Notes under the pieces: model-generated
Told to the model about the DNA's origin: nothing
The model's input: the letters and a program-made list of their open reading frames with translations, nothing else
The model's database searches: none
Source of the DNA: JAGWBJ01 sp034423015
GTDB lineage: Bacteria; Chloroflexota; Dehalococcoidia; Lucifugimonadales; JAGWBF01
Assembly (NCBI GenBank): GCA_034423015.1
Contig: DAOUJG010000018.1
Location: 1 to 12,398 of the forward strand
Direction: 5' to 3'
Length of the DNA: 12,398 nucleotides
Shown here: piece after piece, positions 5,539-11,988 of the stretch
Layout: each line of letters begins with the position of its first letter
Numbering within the stretch: the first letter of the stretch is position 1
Program-made: the position numbers and the translations under genes

Positions 5539-7341
5539 ATGCAAGGCCCTGCACGCAGCGGGCAGAGTGTGGACATTACGCCGCATCCCCGTATTCTCAA
5601 GATGCTAGGTGAAATCGCCTTCGAACCACGCAAGTGCATTGGCGAGCTAATCGATAACTCGATCGACGGCTTTTTGAATCACCGGCCATTCGTGAGGGAT
5701 GACGATCTCATTGTCGCAATCGACGTCCCACACAGGCATGAGCTTGAAGCGGGTCATGGCAGTATCGTAGTCCAGGACAATGCACCTGGAATGACCCTAG
5801 AGCTTATGGTCAATGCGGCTAGAGCCGGTTACTCTCACAACTCGCCAGTAGAAAACCTGGGGCTGTTTGGAATGGGCTTCAACATAGCGACCGCAAGGTT
5901 GGGGCGCACTACGCAACTCAGGAGTGGCGTCGAAGGTGAGGACACGTGGTCGATAATTGAAATCGACCTCAACGCACTCCAGCGGCGAGAGAATTTCGGC
6001 ATCACTCCGAAATTCGAACCCAAACGCGCCCACGAACATGGTACACGTATAGCGATCAAGGACCTTCGAAATGAACAAGCCATGCAGATAGCCGCCGGGA
6101 TTTCAGGCCGAACCCAACGCTCGGTTGCGGGACTTCGCAATTGGATTGGCCGAACCTACGCTCGATATTTGAGAGATTCCATCCCGGGTCATGGGACCAG
6201 TAAGCTGCGCATCATCGTTAACGGGCAACCAGTCGAGCCTTATCGGTGGTGCATATGGGGCGGCAACAGATATGTGGATGTGGGTCCGGCGACGCGTACG
6301 GGGGAACCGGAACGAATATATGCTCTTCAAGAGTTCGACCGAGTGCTGGGAGACGGAGATTATTGTACGTCCTGTCTCGCATGGTTGCCTCTTGACCTTG
6401 CACAGTCAGAGCAATGCTTGTTTTGCGGACAAGAGACGATCATTCGGCGGGTCCGGCGTATGAAAGGCTGGATTGGAGTCCAGAGGCATCTTGACAACGT
6501 TGAGTTCGGGTTCGACTTCCTCAGAAATGGACGGGCGATTCTTCAGTGGGATAAGCGTGTGTTCTCGTGGACGGATCCCGATTCTGGTCAGTCCGAGCTT
6601 GAGTATCCGATTGATGAGCCGAGAGTGAACTCAGGGCGCATCGTGGGTGAGGTGGAGATTGACCATGTCCCCGTACACTATCAGAAGGACTCCTTTGAAG
6701 AGGACCACACTCTATGGAGCGAGGTACTTGAGCATTTGAGGGGGTTATCTCCACTCCGGCCCCAAGTTGCGTTACGAAAAGGGCAAAGCCCCAATCAATC
6801 CCTCTTGTCACAGATATATCGAGGCTATAACCGAACCCGAAGAGAACAGGGAGGTCGAACCAAGGGCTCAGTACGGAGTAGAAGGGACCGGTGGGACCGC
6901 GACCTGATAATCAACCAGGATGTAGCTAAAGATTATCGTGAACGATTTCTTCGACAGGAGCCTGAATACCAGTCTGACGAAAAATGGTATGAGTGGATGA
7001 AAGCCGCTGATTTGGAAAGGGAGCAAGCACCCGAGCCAGCTACCGATGATGACTCCGATCCAAATCAGGACTCTCGACCACCTGGTCATAGGCCTCCTTC
7101 AGAGCAAGATGAGTTGAGGGAAACGGCTGAGCTGGATGAGGCTTTAACAGGCACCTATGGTTTTGAACCTGCGAGAGACGCGGAAGTCACCGTTTATAGG
7201 ACAAGCAATCCTATGTGGTTGGAGGTAAGAAACGTTCGTATTGGCGTACCGATCAGAACTTTCCCCAACCTTGATGGCACCGTAGAATGCTTCTACGACC
7301 CGACTCACCCTAGACTGGTTGACGATGCTGATGAAGGCTAA
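5539..7341 (+). CDS. GHKL ATPase, MORC/Hsp90-like, with embedded CxxC...CxxC element
   Basis: The 600-residue protein has a clear N-terminal GHKL ATP-binding domain. The Mg-binding N box is ECIGELIDNSID-like (E36, D39, N40, D43), the G1 box is D80-N-A-P-G84-M85, and the glycine-rich lid is GLFGMGFN (108-115). The HPRILKMLGEIAF lead-in and the lid style resemble prokaryotic MORC and Hsp90-like ATPases more than histidine kinases or MutL. After a transducer-like segment, four cysteines in two CxxC knuckles (276/279 and 293/296) suggest a zinc ribbon. Residues about 425-515 are highly charged, 498-535 are acidic and proline-rich (probably a disordered linker), and a small globular C-terminus follows. 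A strong AGAGGAG supports the start. Known families of this kind occur in bacterial defence loci. The function here is unproven and no partner gene is adjacent. Confidence 0.82.
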   Translation: MQGPARSGQSVDITPHPRILKMLGEIAFEPRKCIGELIDNSIDGFLNHRPFVRDDDLIVAIDVPHRHELEAGHGSIVVQDNAPGMTLELMVNAARAGYSHNSPVENLGLFGMGFNIATARLGRTTQLRSGVEGEDTWSIIEIDLNALQRRENFGITPKFEPKRAHEHGTRIAIKDLRNEQAMQIAAGISGRTQRSVAGLRNWIGRTYARYLRDSIPGHGTSKLRIIVNGQPVEPYRWCIWGGNRYVDVGPATRTGEPERIYALQEFDRVLGDGDYCTSCLAWLPLDLAQSEQCLFCGQETIIRRVRRMKGWIGVQRHLDNVEFGFDFLRNGRAILQWDKRVFSWTDPDSGQSELEYPIDEPRVNSGRIVGEVEIDHVPVHYQKDSFEEDHTLWSEVLEHLRGLSPLRPQVALRKGQSPNQSLLSQIYRGYNRTRREQGGRTKGSVRSRRDRWDRDLIINQDVAKDYRERFLRQEPEYQSDEKWYEWMKAADLEREQAPEPATDDDSDPNQDSRPPGHRPPSEQDELRETAELDEALTGTYGFEPARDAEVTVYRTSNPMWLEVRNVRIGVPIRTFPNLDGTVECFYDPTHPRLVDDADEG

Positions 7342-7351
7342 GCGTGTGGCC

Positions 7352-7774
7352 TCATTCTTGGTCTCCCCTCAGCAGAGCGGCGAAGCCCGCTTGCTCGAAG
7401 TCCCGGTCGTAGGCCAGTGCCTCGGTGATGCCACGCTCCTCCATGACGAGGAAGCTCGCGCAATCCGTGAGGCTCCATCTCTGGTCACCCCGCGAAGCGT
7501 ACCTTTCCACAGCGGCCCGGAACTGCATATCCGTTTGTGCCACGATTTCGACGTTGGGATTGTTCTCCAACTCTCGTACCATCTGTACGCTAAGCCTCCG
7601 GAGGGGTTCACCTCCCCGCGAAACGTAGTTGAGCACTTCGGTTACGACCATCTGCGTTGTAATGATGCCAAATGATCCCAGCCCTGCTGCCACTTGCCTC
7701 GCCAGTTCGTGGAGCGGGTCTCTACTATCCAAGCTCGCTATCAGGTAACCCGCGTCAGCGAACACCACGTTCAT
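7352..7774 (-). CDS. PIN-domain toxin (VapC-like)
   Basis: This 140-residue PIN nuclease is the toxin of the second TA pair. The acidic set is complete: D7 in VFADAGYLIA, E46 in MVVTEVLNY, D104 in WSLTDCASFLVM and D123/D125 in AYDRDFEQAGF. The DAGYLIA and SLTDCxSFxxM patterns belong to a PIN subgroup commonly paired with small DUF104 or VapB-like antitoxins. Its ATG directly abuts the antitoxin TAG (TAGATG), so translation is probably coupled. It converges on the GHKL gene with ten bases between the two stop codons, leaving no room for a terminator in the gap. By family, its target would be RNA; which RNA cannot be told. Confidence 0.88.
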   Translation of the reverse strand: MNVVFADAGYLIASLDSRDPLHELARQVAAGLGSFGIITTQMVVTEVLNYVSRGGEPLRRLSVQMVRELENNPNVEIVAQTDMQFRAAVERYASRGDQRWSLTDCASFLVMEERGITEALAYDRDFEQAGFAALLRGDQE

Positions 7775-8026
7775 CTACTCTTCAACCTTAGGATGGCCGT
7801 ATAGGTAGTGCTTGTAATTCTTGGCCCCGTCCGTAGGCAAATTGTCCCAGGTGTCTGGGGGCACGGAGCTCCTCAGCCTCTCGAACATCTCCAGGATGGA
7901 CTCCTTACCCTTGGCCTGCGGAGTTGCGTCCGCTATCGAGATGACCACCTCCTTGCCCTCTTCAAGGTCGAGAGGCTCCAGCGGCGTGAGGACGCCGTTT
8001 TCGTACTTTGCTCGCACAGTGCTCAT
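7775..8026 (-). CDS. DUF104 (AF2212-like) antitoxin
   Basis: The 83-residue protein begins MSTVRAKYENGVLTPLEPLD and continues LEEGKEVVISI, the typical DUF104 beta-hairpin core (PF01954), a family of small antitoxins paired with PIN toxins. Residues about 48-80 (SILEMFERL to YKHYLYG) are a toxin-binding tail including a helix and aromatic residues. The start at 8026 is preferred over a longer frame from 8053 because GAGGGA lies about six bases upstream and the homology begins there. Whether DUF104 antitoxins bind DNA is less clear than for VapB, so autoregulation is uncertain. Confidence 0.82.
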   Translation of the reverse strand: MSTVRAKYENGVLTPLEPLDLEEGKEVVISIADATPQAKGKESILEMFERLRSSVPPDTWDNLPTDGAKNYKHYLYGHPKVEE

Positions 8027-8060
8027 CAGATTCCCTCTACAAAGAGCGTTCAAAGTTTAG

Positions 8061-8089
8061 TAGCTATGGCCGTCGTTTCGTAGTGACAA
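8061..8089 (-). promoter_or_regulatory. Candidate promoter of the DUF104-PIN operon
   Basis: On the minus strand TTGTCA (8089-8084) is followed after 17 bases by TAGCTA (8066-8061), a weak -10. TACTAAACT just downstream is an alternative -10 with poorer spacing. The position, 35-60 bases before the antitoxin start, is right. Confidence 0.3.
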
Positions 8090-8258
8090 CGAAGATGCGG
8101 CCGATGCGGCTTGCCACCTCGACCGCGTCGTCGCGGTTCACGATGGGCATCGGTAGGACCAGTATGGGAGAATGGCTTTGAAGTATACGGGACGAAAGCC
8201 GGTGTACCTGCGACCTGGGGACCCTGTGGACTCGTCAGAACTGTGAAAAGTATGCTAG

Positions 8259-8283
8259 TGGTGGAGCTGGGGGGACTCGGATT
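8259..8283 (-). other. tRNA 3'-end-like sequence, candidate attachment-site remnant
   Basis: On the minus strand the sequence TCCGAGTCCCCCCAGCTCCA followed by CCA (8281-8259) matches the T-loop, T-stem 3' strand, acceptor 3' strand, discriminator and CCA end of a tRNA. The loop differs from TTCGAGT by one base. The 5' strand of the T-stem is absent, so this is not a full tRNA gene. Fragments of this size are what integrating elements leave at the far end when they insert into a tRNA 3' end. If so, the element lies towards higher coordinates and the intact tRNA is to the right of this window. Confidence 0.45.
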
Positions 8284-8310
8284 TAGCTACGAAATCACGG
8301 GTATTGGCCC

Positions 8311-8334
8311 TCTGTTCCCACATCTGTTCCCACA
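8311..8334. repeat. Two tandem copies of a 12-base unit
   Basis: TCTGTTCCCACA occurs twice in a row (8311-8322 and 8323-8334), with no differences. It lies about 30 bases from the tRNA-like fragment. It may simply encode the MWEQ repeat of the integrase-like tail, or act as an arm-type recombinase site. Confidence 0.55.
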
Positions 8335-8461
8335 TCAGCGCTCACGTGTGACGGGACATCTGATGCCCATCAGGTGGCCTTGTCCCCAACTTTTCCGTGG
8401 GATCATCATATCGGGTCAACGCGACGGAGTAAAGCCCACCGCTGGCGTTGCAGCCTTGAGG

Positions 8462-8790
8462 TGGAGTGTGGATTACAGTGTCTACGTGGTCCGGCAGACG
8501 TCGCGACGGTCGTGGCGCATCGGATAGACGCGCCCGGTCAAGGTGGTGTACATGAGCTGCCGGAGCACCCTACAGGCCGACGCCCTGAGCTGGTGGCGAA
8601 GAAACTGCAAGGCTCCCTGGCCGTCGAGGGCGAGCTGCCGGGGGACGCTTTGGCCGCATACGGCGACGAGGGGGACGACACGATGATGGCCCTGGCCCGC
8701 AAGCTTGTCCTCGACCACGCCCGGGGAGTCGTCAGCGGTGAGGAGAAGGACGGTGACGAGGAGACGGTGGAGGAGGTGTTCGCCCGTGTT
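8462..8790 (+). pseudogene. C-terminal remnant of a SNF2-type helicase, stop codon plus frameshift
   Basis: Three pieces read in order as the end of a SNF2-family helicase. The first (8462-8524) gives WSVDYSVYVVRQTSRRSWRIG, one residue split here as YSVYVVRQ and SRRSWRIG, which is helicase motif VI (QxxRRSWRIGQ). The next codon, normally Gln, is TAG at 8525-8527. The frame continues as RPVKVVYMSCRSTLQADALS to about 8583, where a one-base loss moves the homology to another frame: LVAKKLQGSLAVEGELPGD, then EGDDTMMALARKLV and DEETVEEVFARV. Both parts keep the G/C third-position bias of real coding DNA. All upstream helicase motifs are missing and the 3' end meets an IS630 fragment at about 8790. 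Such helicases are common on integrative elements. Recognition is from motif knowledge. Confidence 0.75.
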
Positions 8791-8977
8791 ACGGGACCAT
8801 TCGTTCCGACGGGTCCAAGGCAGCGGCCACCTGGGCAGCAGTCCAGCCTTCGTCGCTGTTGAGCAGGATGCGGGCCCGGGTCACTGCCTGGGCGGAACTC
8901 CTGCCGGACCTGCTCATCCGCCGGAGCCGCCCCTTTTCCTCGCCTGCCAGTCGGACGCCGTATTTTCCCTGAACCAT
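8789..8977 (-). pseudogene. IS630-family transposase, N-terminal fragment
   Basis: From ATG at 8977-8975 the minus strand encodes MVQGKYGVRLAGEEKGRL, then RSSAQAVTRARILLNSDEGW and TAAQVAAALDPSERMV before a stop. This is the N-terminal helix-turn-helix region of IS630 transposases (KYxVxLxxEExxxL...ARILLxxDEGWxxxQIAxAL). The DDE catalytic domain is missing: the sequence is cut at about 8790-8800 where the SNF2 helicase remnant begins in the opposite direction. The fragment cannot make an active transposase. Confidence 0.75.
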
Positions 8978-8994
8978 AGATGCCTCTCCCACAA

Positions 8995-9060
8995 CCCAAC
9001 TTCATCCACGAAGATAGCATCACGGTTCACCCTATGTAATACCTGACACTGCAAGTTGGG
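8995..9060. repeat. Inverted repeat CCCAACTT...AAGTTGGG near the IS630 fragment end
   Basis: CCCAACTT (8995-9002) and AAGTTGGG (9053-9060) are exact inverted copies separated by 50 bases, just upstream of the transposase fragment start. They may be part of the IS630 terminus. A second small hairpin, TGGGGA-CAGGCAAA-TCCCCA (9057-9076), overlaps the right arm. The exact IS end cannot be fixed without the partner terminus. Confidence 0.35.
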
Positions 9061-9124
9061 GACAGGCAAATCCCCACGGTATCAAGGCATTCGTGCCATC
9101 GACTGTGAACGCGTGCAATATGGC

Positions 9125-9153
9125 TTGACCGTTGAACGCGATATGGCTAGTAT
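9125..9153 (+). promoter_or_regulatory. Promoter of the VapBC operon
   Basis: TTGACC (9125-9130) and TAGTAT (9148-9153) are separated by 17 bases, matching consensus at 5/6 and 4/6. The -10 ends only seven bases before the antitoxin ATG at 9161, so the transcript would start at or next to the ATG, implying a leaderless message. Confidence 0.6.
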
Positions 9154-9160
9154 GGGCCTT

Positions 9161-9409
9161 ATGAAGACGACGCTTGAGATCCAGGACGAATTGTTGGCAC
9201 GGGCGAAGCGGCACGCGCAGCGGACCGGACGCCCGTTGCGCGCCGTGGTTGAAGAGGGGCTTCGCCAGGTGCTCTCCGCCTCTGCTCCTCCCAGACGCTA
9301 CCATCTGCCCGACCACAGCGTGGGCGAAGCAGGGGGAAAGGACCCCTTAGAGGCACTCTCTTGGCAGGACCTTCGAGAGGTTATCTATGGAGAGCCTGGA
9401 GCCCGATGA
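9161..9409 (+). CDS. vapB: VapB-type antitoxin
   Basis: The 82-residue protein begins MKTTLEIQDELLARAKRHAQ and continues RTGRPLRAVVEEGLRQVL, a ribbon-helix-helix-like VapB N-terminus as found in the group typified by RTTLxIDDDLLxxAKxxAxxTGRxLxAVVEDALR. The C-terminal part (about 45-82) is a toxin-binding tail ending in LEALSWQDLREVIYGEPGAR. ATG at 9161 is chosen because homology begins there; earlier ATGs (9143, 9152) fall inside the promoter and no Shine-Dalgarno is present for any of them. Its stop overlaps the toxin start (ATGA). The family usually represses its own promoter in complex with VapC. Confidence 0.85.
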   Translation: MKTTLEIQDELLARAKRHAQRTGRPLRAVVEEGLRQVLSASAPPRRYHLPDHSVGEAGGKDPLEALSWQDLREVIYGEPGAR

Positions 9410-9843
9410 TCGCCATCGACACGAATTTGCTCGTGTACGCACACCGCCGCGAATCAAGGCATCACGACGCGGCCGCGTCGATCGTGCGGGAGTTGGCGGA
9501 AGGCGATGATGCTTGGTCCATTCCCTGGCCCTGCTGCTACGAGTTCCTCAGCGTGGTGACCAATCCGCGTATCTGGAAGGAGAACGCCACCAGTCCTGAG
9601 AAGTCGTGGTGTCAGCTCTCGGCGTGGATTGCATCCCCATCGTTGCGCCTGATAGGGGAGACCGAGGACTTCCCGGAGATACTGGAGAGCTTCATGCAGC
9701 GCCCCCGCGTTATAGGTGGAGTCGTTCACGACGCCAGGATAGCTGCAATATGCGTGGCCCATGGAGCCGAAGCGCTCCTGACCCGGGACCGCGACTTTTC
9801 GTTGTTCCCAGAACTTACGACGCGAGACCCCATCGGCGCGTGA
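9406..9843 (+). CDS. vapC: VapC-type PIN-domain toxin
   Basis: This 145-residue PIN ribonuclease is the toxin partner of VapB. The full acidic set is visible: D5 in IAIDTNLLVYAHR, E46 in CCYEFLSVVTNPR, D109 in VVHDARIAAI and D128/D130 in LLTRDRDFSLFP. The VTNPR motif after the conserved glutamate and the HGAEALLTRDRDF ending are characteristic of one VapC subgroup. ATG at 9406 overlaps the antitoxin stop by four bases (ATGA), and GGAG lies four bases upstream. It looks intact. The RNA target is unknown. Confidence 0.9.
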   Translation: MIAIDTNLLVYAHRRESRHHDAAASIVRELAEGDDAWSIPWPCCYEFLSVVTNPRIWKENATSPEKSWCQLSAWIASPSLRLIGETEDFPEILESFMQRPRVIGGVVHDARIAAICVAHGAEALLTRDRDFSLFPELTTRDPIGA

Positions 9844-10100
9844 CAACTCTTTCCGACATCACTCCCCTCACGGATATGCGGCCGGACAGTAGCCGAACTC
9901 CGTTTTCCTTCCTTCCCTCCCTCTCGCTTCGCCTCTGCCCGGCCACCCCGACCGTCCCCCGCCGACCGTCTTCCTTTCCCGACCCGGCTCGAGGCTGAGC
10001 GCCCACTTGACCACGGCCTTCGCGACGGCGACGACCATGCCCTGCGGGGCTATGAAGGACGACCTTGCGCGTCACACCTATGCAATAGGCTGGTGATCAG
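9844..10100. other. Intergenic region with polypyrimidine tract
   Basis: No confident gene is seen here. Bases 9903-9925 are pure pyrimidine on the plus strand within a C/T-rich stretch to about 9985. On the minus strand, about 10053-9970, the frame GMVVAVAKAVVKWALSLEPG has strong G/C third-position bias and could be a short gene remnant, but I recognise no family. No clear promoter for the downstream gene was found. Confidence 0.45.
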
Positions 10101-11987
10101 TTGCTAAACGAACAGGAGATGGACGGGGAGGAACTAAAGAGGCGCGTCCTGACCTCTCATCAAGAGAGCGTTTCGAGGATGCTGACATGGGTTGGCATTG
10201 AAGAAGACCGCGCTGCCCACCTCGCAGCCTACAACAACGTCCTGCGGGATCTGGCTGACCCTTCCCCGGACGACTGGGCTCTCTTGCGGGCCGCCATGTT
10301 GCATATCACCTTTTCCGAAGGCTTGAATATGGAACACAACCGGTGGCTGGGTGAAGAGATCTTCGCCAGCTTTGAGAGGGAGGCCGAACGCCACCTTTAC
10401 TACCTGACGCTGGATACCAGGCGCGACCGCCCAGCCCCCCGGTTCGAACAGGAGGAAATGTTTTCCAATCACCATATGACGACCCGGGAAGCAACCTATT
10501 ACTACAGCCGCGCCGCGCTGGCTGTACTGGTGAGCAATAGTGACCCCGGGCAAGCCATTGAATTGTTTGAAGAGCTTGATTCCATTTTTGCTCCCCGCAT
10601 CCGGTTCTGCCTGCCAGGAGCGGAGCACAGCCTGTACCTGGACCGGGACCGGTTGTCTGCCCTTTACGAAAGGGTCGGACGGTTTGAGGATGCGCTGACG
10701 TTTACGTCCATCTCATTTACTCATTTCGGACGGAACGTCCACCCCGCCGATATTGCCGTTCGCAGGCTGGACGCCTGGTTGAACCAACTCTCCGAGTCGT
10801 CAGGCATAGCAGAGGTGGCGCGCTGTCTCGACATGATCTGCGAATGGATGGATGCAGCCAGCGAAGTCGATAATGAGGAGCGGGATCACATTGGTGAGTG
10901 CCCGACCACAACGCGACAGTTCTGGGCTTGGTACTACGGCCAAGCCCTAGGCAGGCTCATGGTAGCGAGGCCATCTTTGCGAGCCTCATTGCTTGGCGAG
11001 ATCGAAGCCGGAGAATGGGAAAACTGTTGGCATGTCGCCGGGGTCCTGTTTGAGAGCCTTCCTGACTCGTGGAGCGAGTACCGGCAACGGGCTTCGAAGT
11101 TCTACAATTCCTCCGATATCGAATATCGCCAGGACGGCCCAAGACCTGGGGGAACCATCCTGCCACCACACCTGAGCGCCCAGAGTGACCTTTACTGGGC
11201 CATGCGAGTAGGATTCGCAGACGCTCATTCCGCGAATGCCGCAGAGCGGGGAGTATCCTTGGCGGGAATTGCCGATTCCCTGGAACGGATTGAAACAATC
11301 ACATCGAGCTCGGCCCAACACGCGTTGCGCACGGAGCGAAACACCGACGACCTTCTGGAAGTTGTTAGAGGTCGGGTACCCCCGAGCCAGGAATACTGGT
11401 ATGGGCTGTTGCAAGACGAATTGCCTGGCCTGATGCGTAGATTGCCTTGGGCCACTGCCGACCATCTGGTTGATGCTTCGAGGCACAAATCCGCAAAGGA
11501 GTGGGACTATTGCAAGGTCTCTCTCTGCAAATCTGTAGAGTCGCTATTCGTCCGAGTGCTCGTGCCGGCAATTCAAGAGCTTCCCCAGTCAAAGGGGCTG
11601 ACACTGGCGCTTCCCAGGGGAAAGCGCCGTAGACGTACCCCAGAGGAATGGGACAATATTCCTATGTCAGGATGGGTTCACATTCTCAGGACAGCCACTG
11701 AAAAGGACATAAACTCTCCGCTGCGGTCGGTACTTCCCCAAGCCTTCCCGTCGGTTGATTTGGACGCCGTGGTCAATCTCAATGTTCGACTGGAAACAAT
11801 TGCCCAGCTGAGGGGCAGTTCGGCTCACGATTCCAGAACTTCTGATGATCGAAGAGCTGTCGACGCCGAGAAACTCTGGGACCTCGTGGTGGGCACCAAC
11901 GGCAGGGGATTCCTGGACGAGTTCCATTCGGCATTGGGATTTAGCGACATTGGTGAATGGTCCGGGGATGCCGACAGGTCCTGCTAG
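10101..11987 (+). CDS. Large helical protein of unknown function with candidate HEPN-like C-terminus
   Basis: I do not recognise the 628-residue protein as a named family. Residues 1-460 are helix-rich with TPR-like character (for example YYYSRAALAVLVSNSDPGQA, and LDRDRLSALYERVGRFEDAL near 175-200); no signal peptide, membrane segment or nucleotide-binding motif is seen. The C-terminal 160 residues differ: an amphipathic helix WDYCKVSLCKSVESLFVRVL (from residue 468) and, about 85 residues later, LRGSSAHDSRTSDDRRAVDA, which contains R571-x4-H576. A helix followed by an R-x4-6-H motif is the hallmark of HEPN ribonuclease domains, common in toxins and phage-defence proteins. The residue after R is Gly, not the usual polar residue, so activity is uncertain. 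TTG at 10101 is the longest start; ATG at 10119 has AGGAG directly abutting it, so the start is unsettled. Less GC-biased than the RND gene. Confidence 0.7.
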   Translation: MLNEQEMDGEELKRRVLTSHQESVSRMLTWVGIEEDRAAHLAAYNNVLRDLADPSPDDWALLRAAMLHITFSEGLNMEHNRWLGEEIFASFEREAERHLYYLTLDTRRDRPAPRFEQEEMFSNHHMTTREATYYYSRAALAVLVSNSDPGQAIELFEELDSIFAPRIRFCLPGAEHSLYLDRDRLSALYERVGRFEDALTFTSISFTHFGRNVHPADIAVRRLDAWLNQLSESSGIAEVARCLDMICEWMDAASEVDNEERDHIGECPTTTRQFWAWYYGQALGRLMVARPSLRASLLGEIEAGEWENCWHVAGVLFESLPDSWSEYRQRASKFYNSSDIEYRQDGPRPGGTILPPHLSAQSDLYWAMRVGFADAHSANAAERGVSLAGIADSLERIETITSSSAQHALRTERNTDDLLEVVRGRVPPSQEYWYGLLQDELPGLMRRLPWATADHLVDASRHKSAKEWDYCKVSLCKSVESLFVRVLVPAIQELPQSKGLTLALPRGKRRRRTPEEWDNIPMSGWVHILRTATEKDINSPLRSVLPQAFPSVDLDAVVNLNVRLETIAQLRGSSAHDSRTSDDRRAVDAEKLWDLVVGTNGRGFLDEFHSALGFSDIGEWSGDADRSC

Positions 11988-11988
11988 T

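Larger units (their letters stand above)
8255..8341 (-). pseudogene. Possible C-terminal remnant of a phage/ICE-type integrase
   Basis: A minus-strand frame from 8341 to the TAG at 8257-8255 reads ALMWEQMWEQRANTRDFV and then AKSESPQLHH. The MWEQMWEQ repeat is encoded by two tandem 12-base units (8311-8334) and resembles tails I associate with tyrosine recombinases; I cannot confirm this without a search. An in-frame TGA (8344-8342) immediately precedes it and no catalytic R-H-R-Y residues are present, so if real it is only a tail. Its last codons run through the tRNA-like sequence, a layout seen when an integrase gene sits at its own attachment site. Confidence 0.3.

Noticed and set aside
8094..8160. 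Minus-strand short frame MPIVNRDDAVEVASRIGR ending near 8068
   Set aside because: Only about 28 codons from its ATG, with no recognised family. It could be a gene tail but evidence is too thin to list as a feature.
8172..8246. Plus-strand 24-codon frame starting MALKYTGRKPVYLRPGD
   Set aside because: The composition is plausible but the start has poor ribosome-binding-site spacing and no family is recognised. Short frames like this arise by chance.
8259..8330. Full tRNA gene
   Set aside because: Only the T-loop to CCA portion matches. The 5' strand of the T-stem, the anticodon arm and the 5' acceptor strand cannot be found.
8482..8718. Minus-strand 78-codon frame across the helicase remnant
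   Set aside because: No family resemblance; the plus strand carries clear SNF2 motifs in the same bases.
5539..11987. Two-gene GHKL plus HEPN defence system
   Set aside because: The genes are 2.8 kb apart with opposite-strand TA genes and pseudogenes between, so a single operon is not supported. Joint function would need conserved linkage in other genomes.
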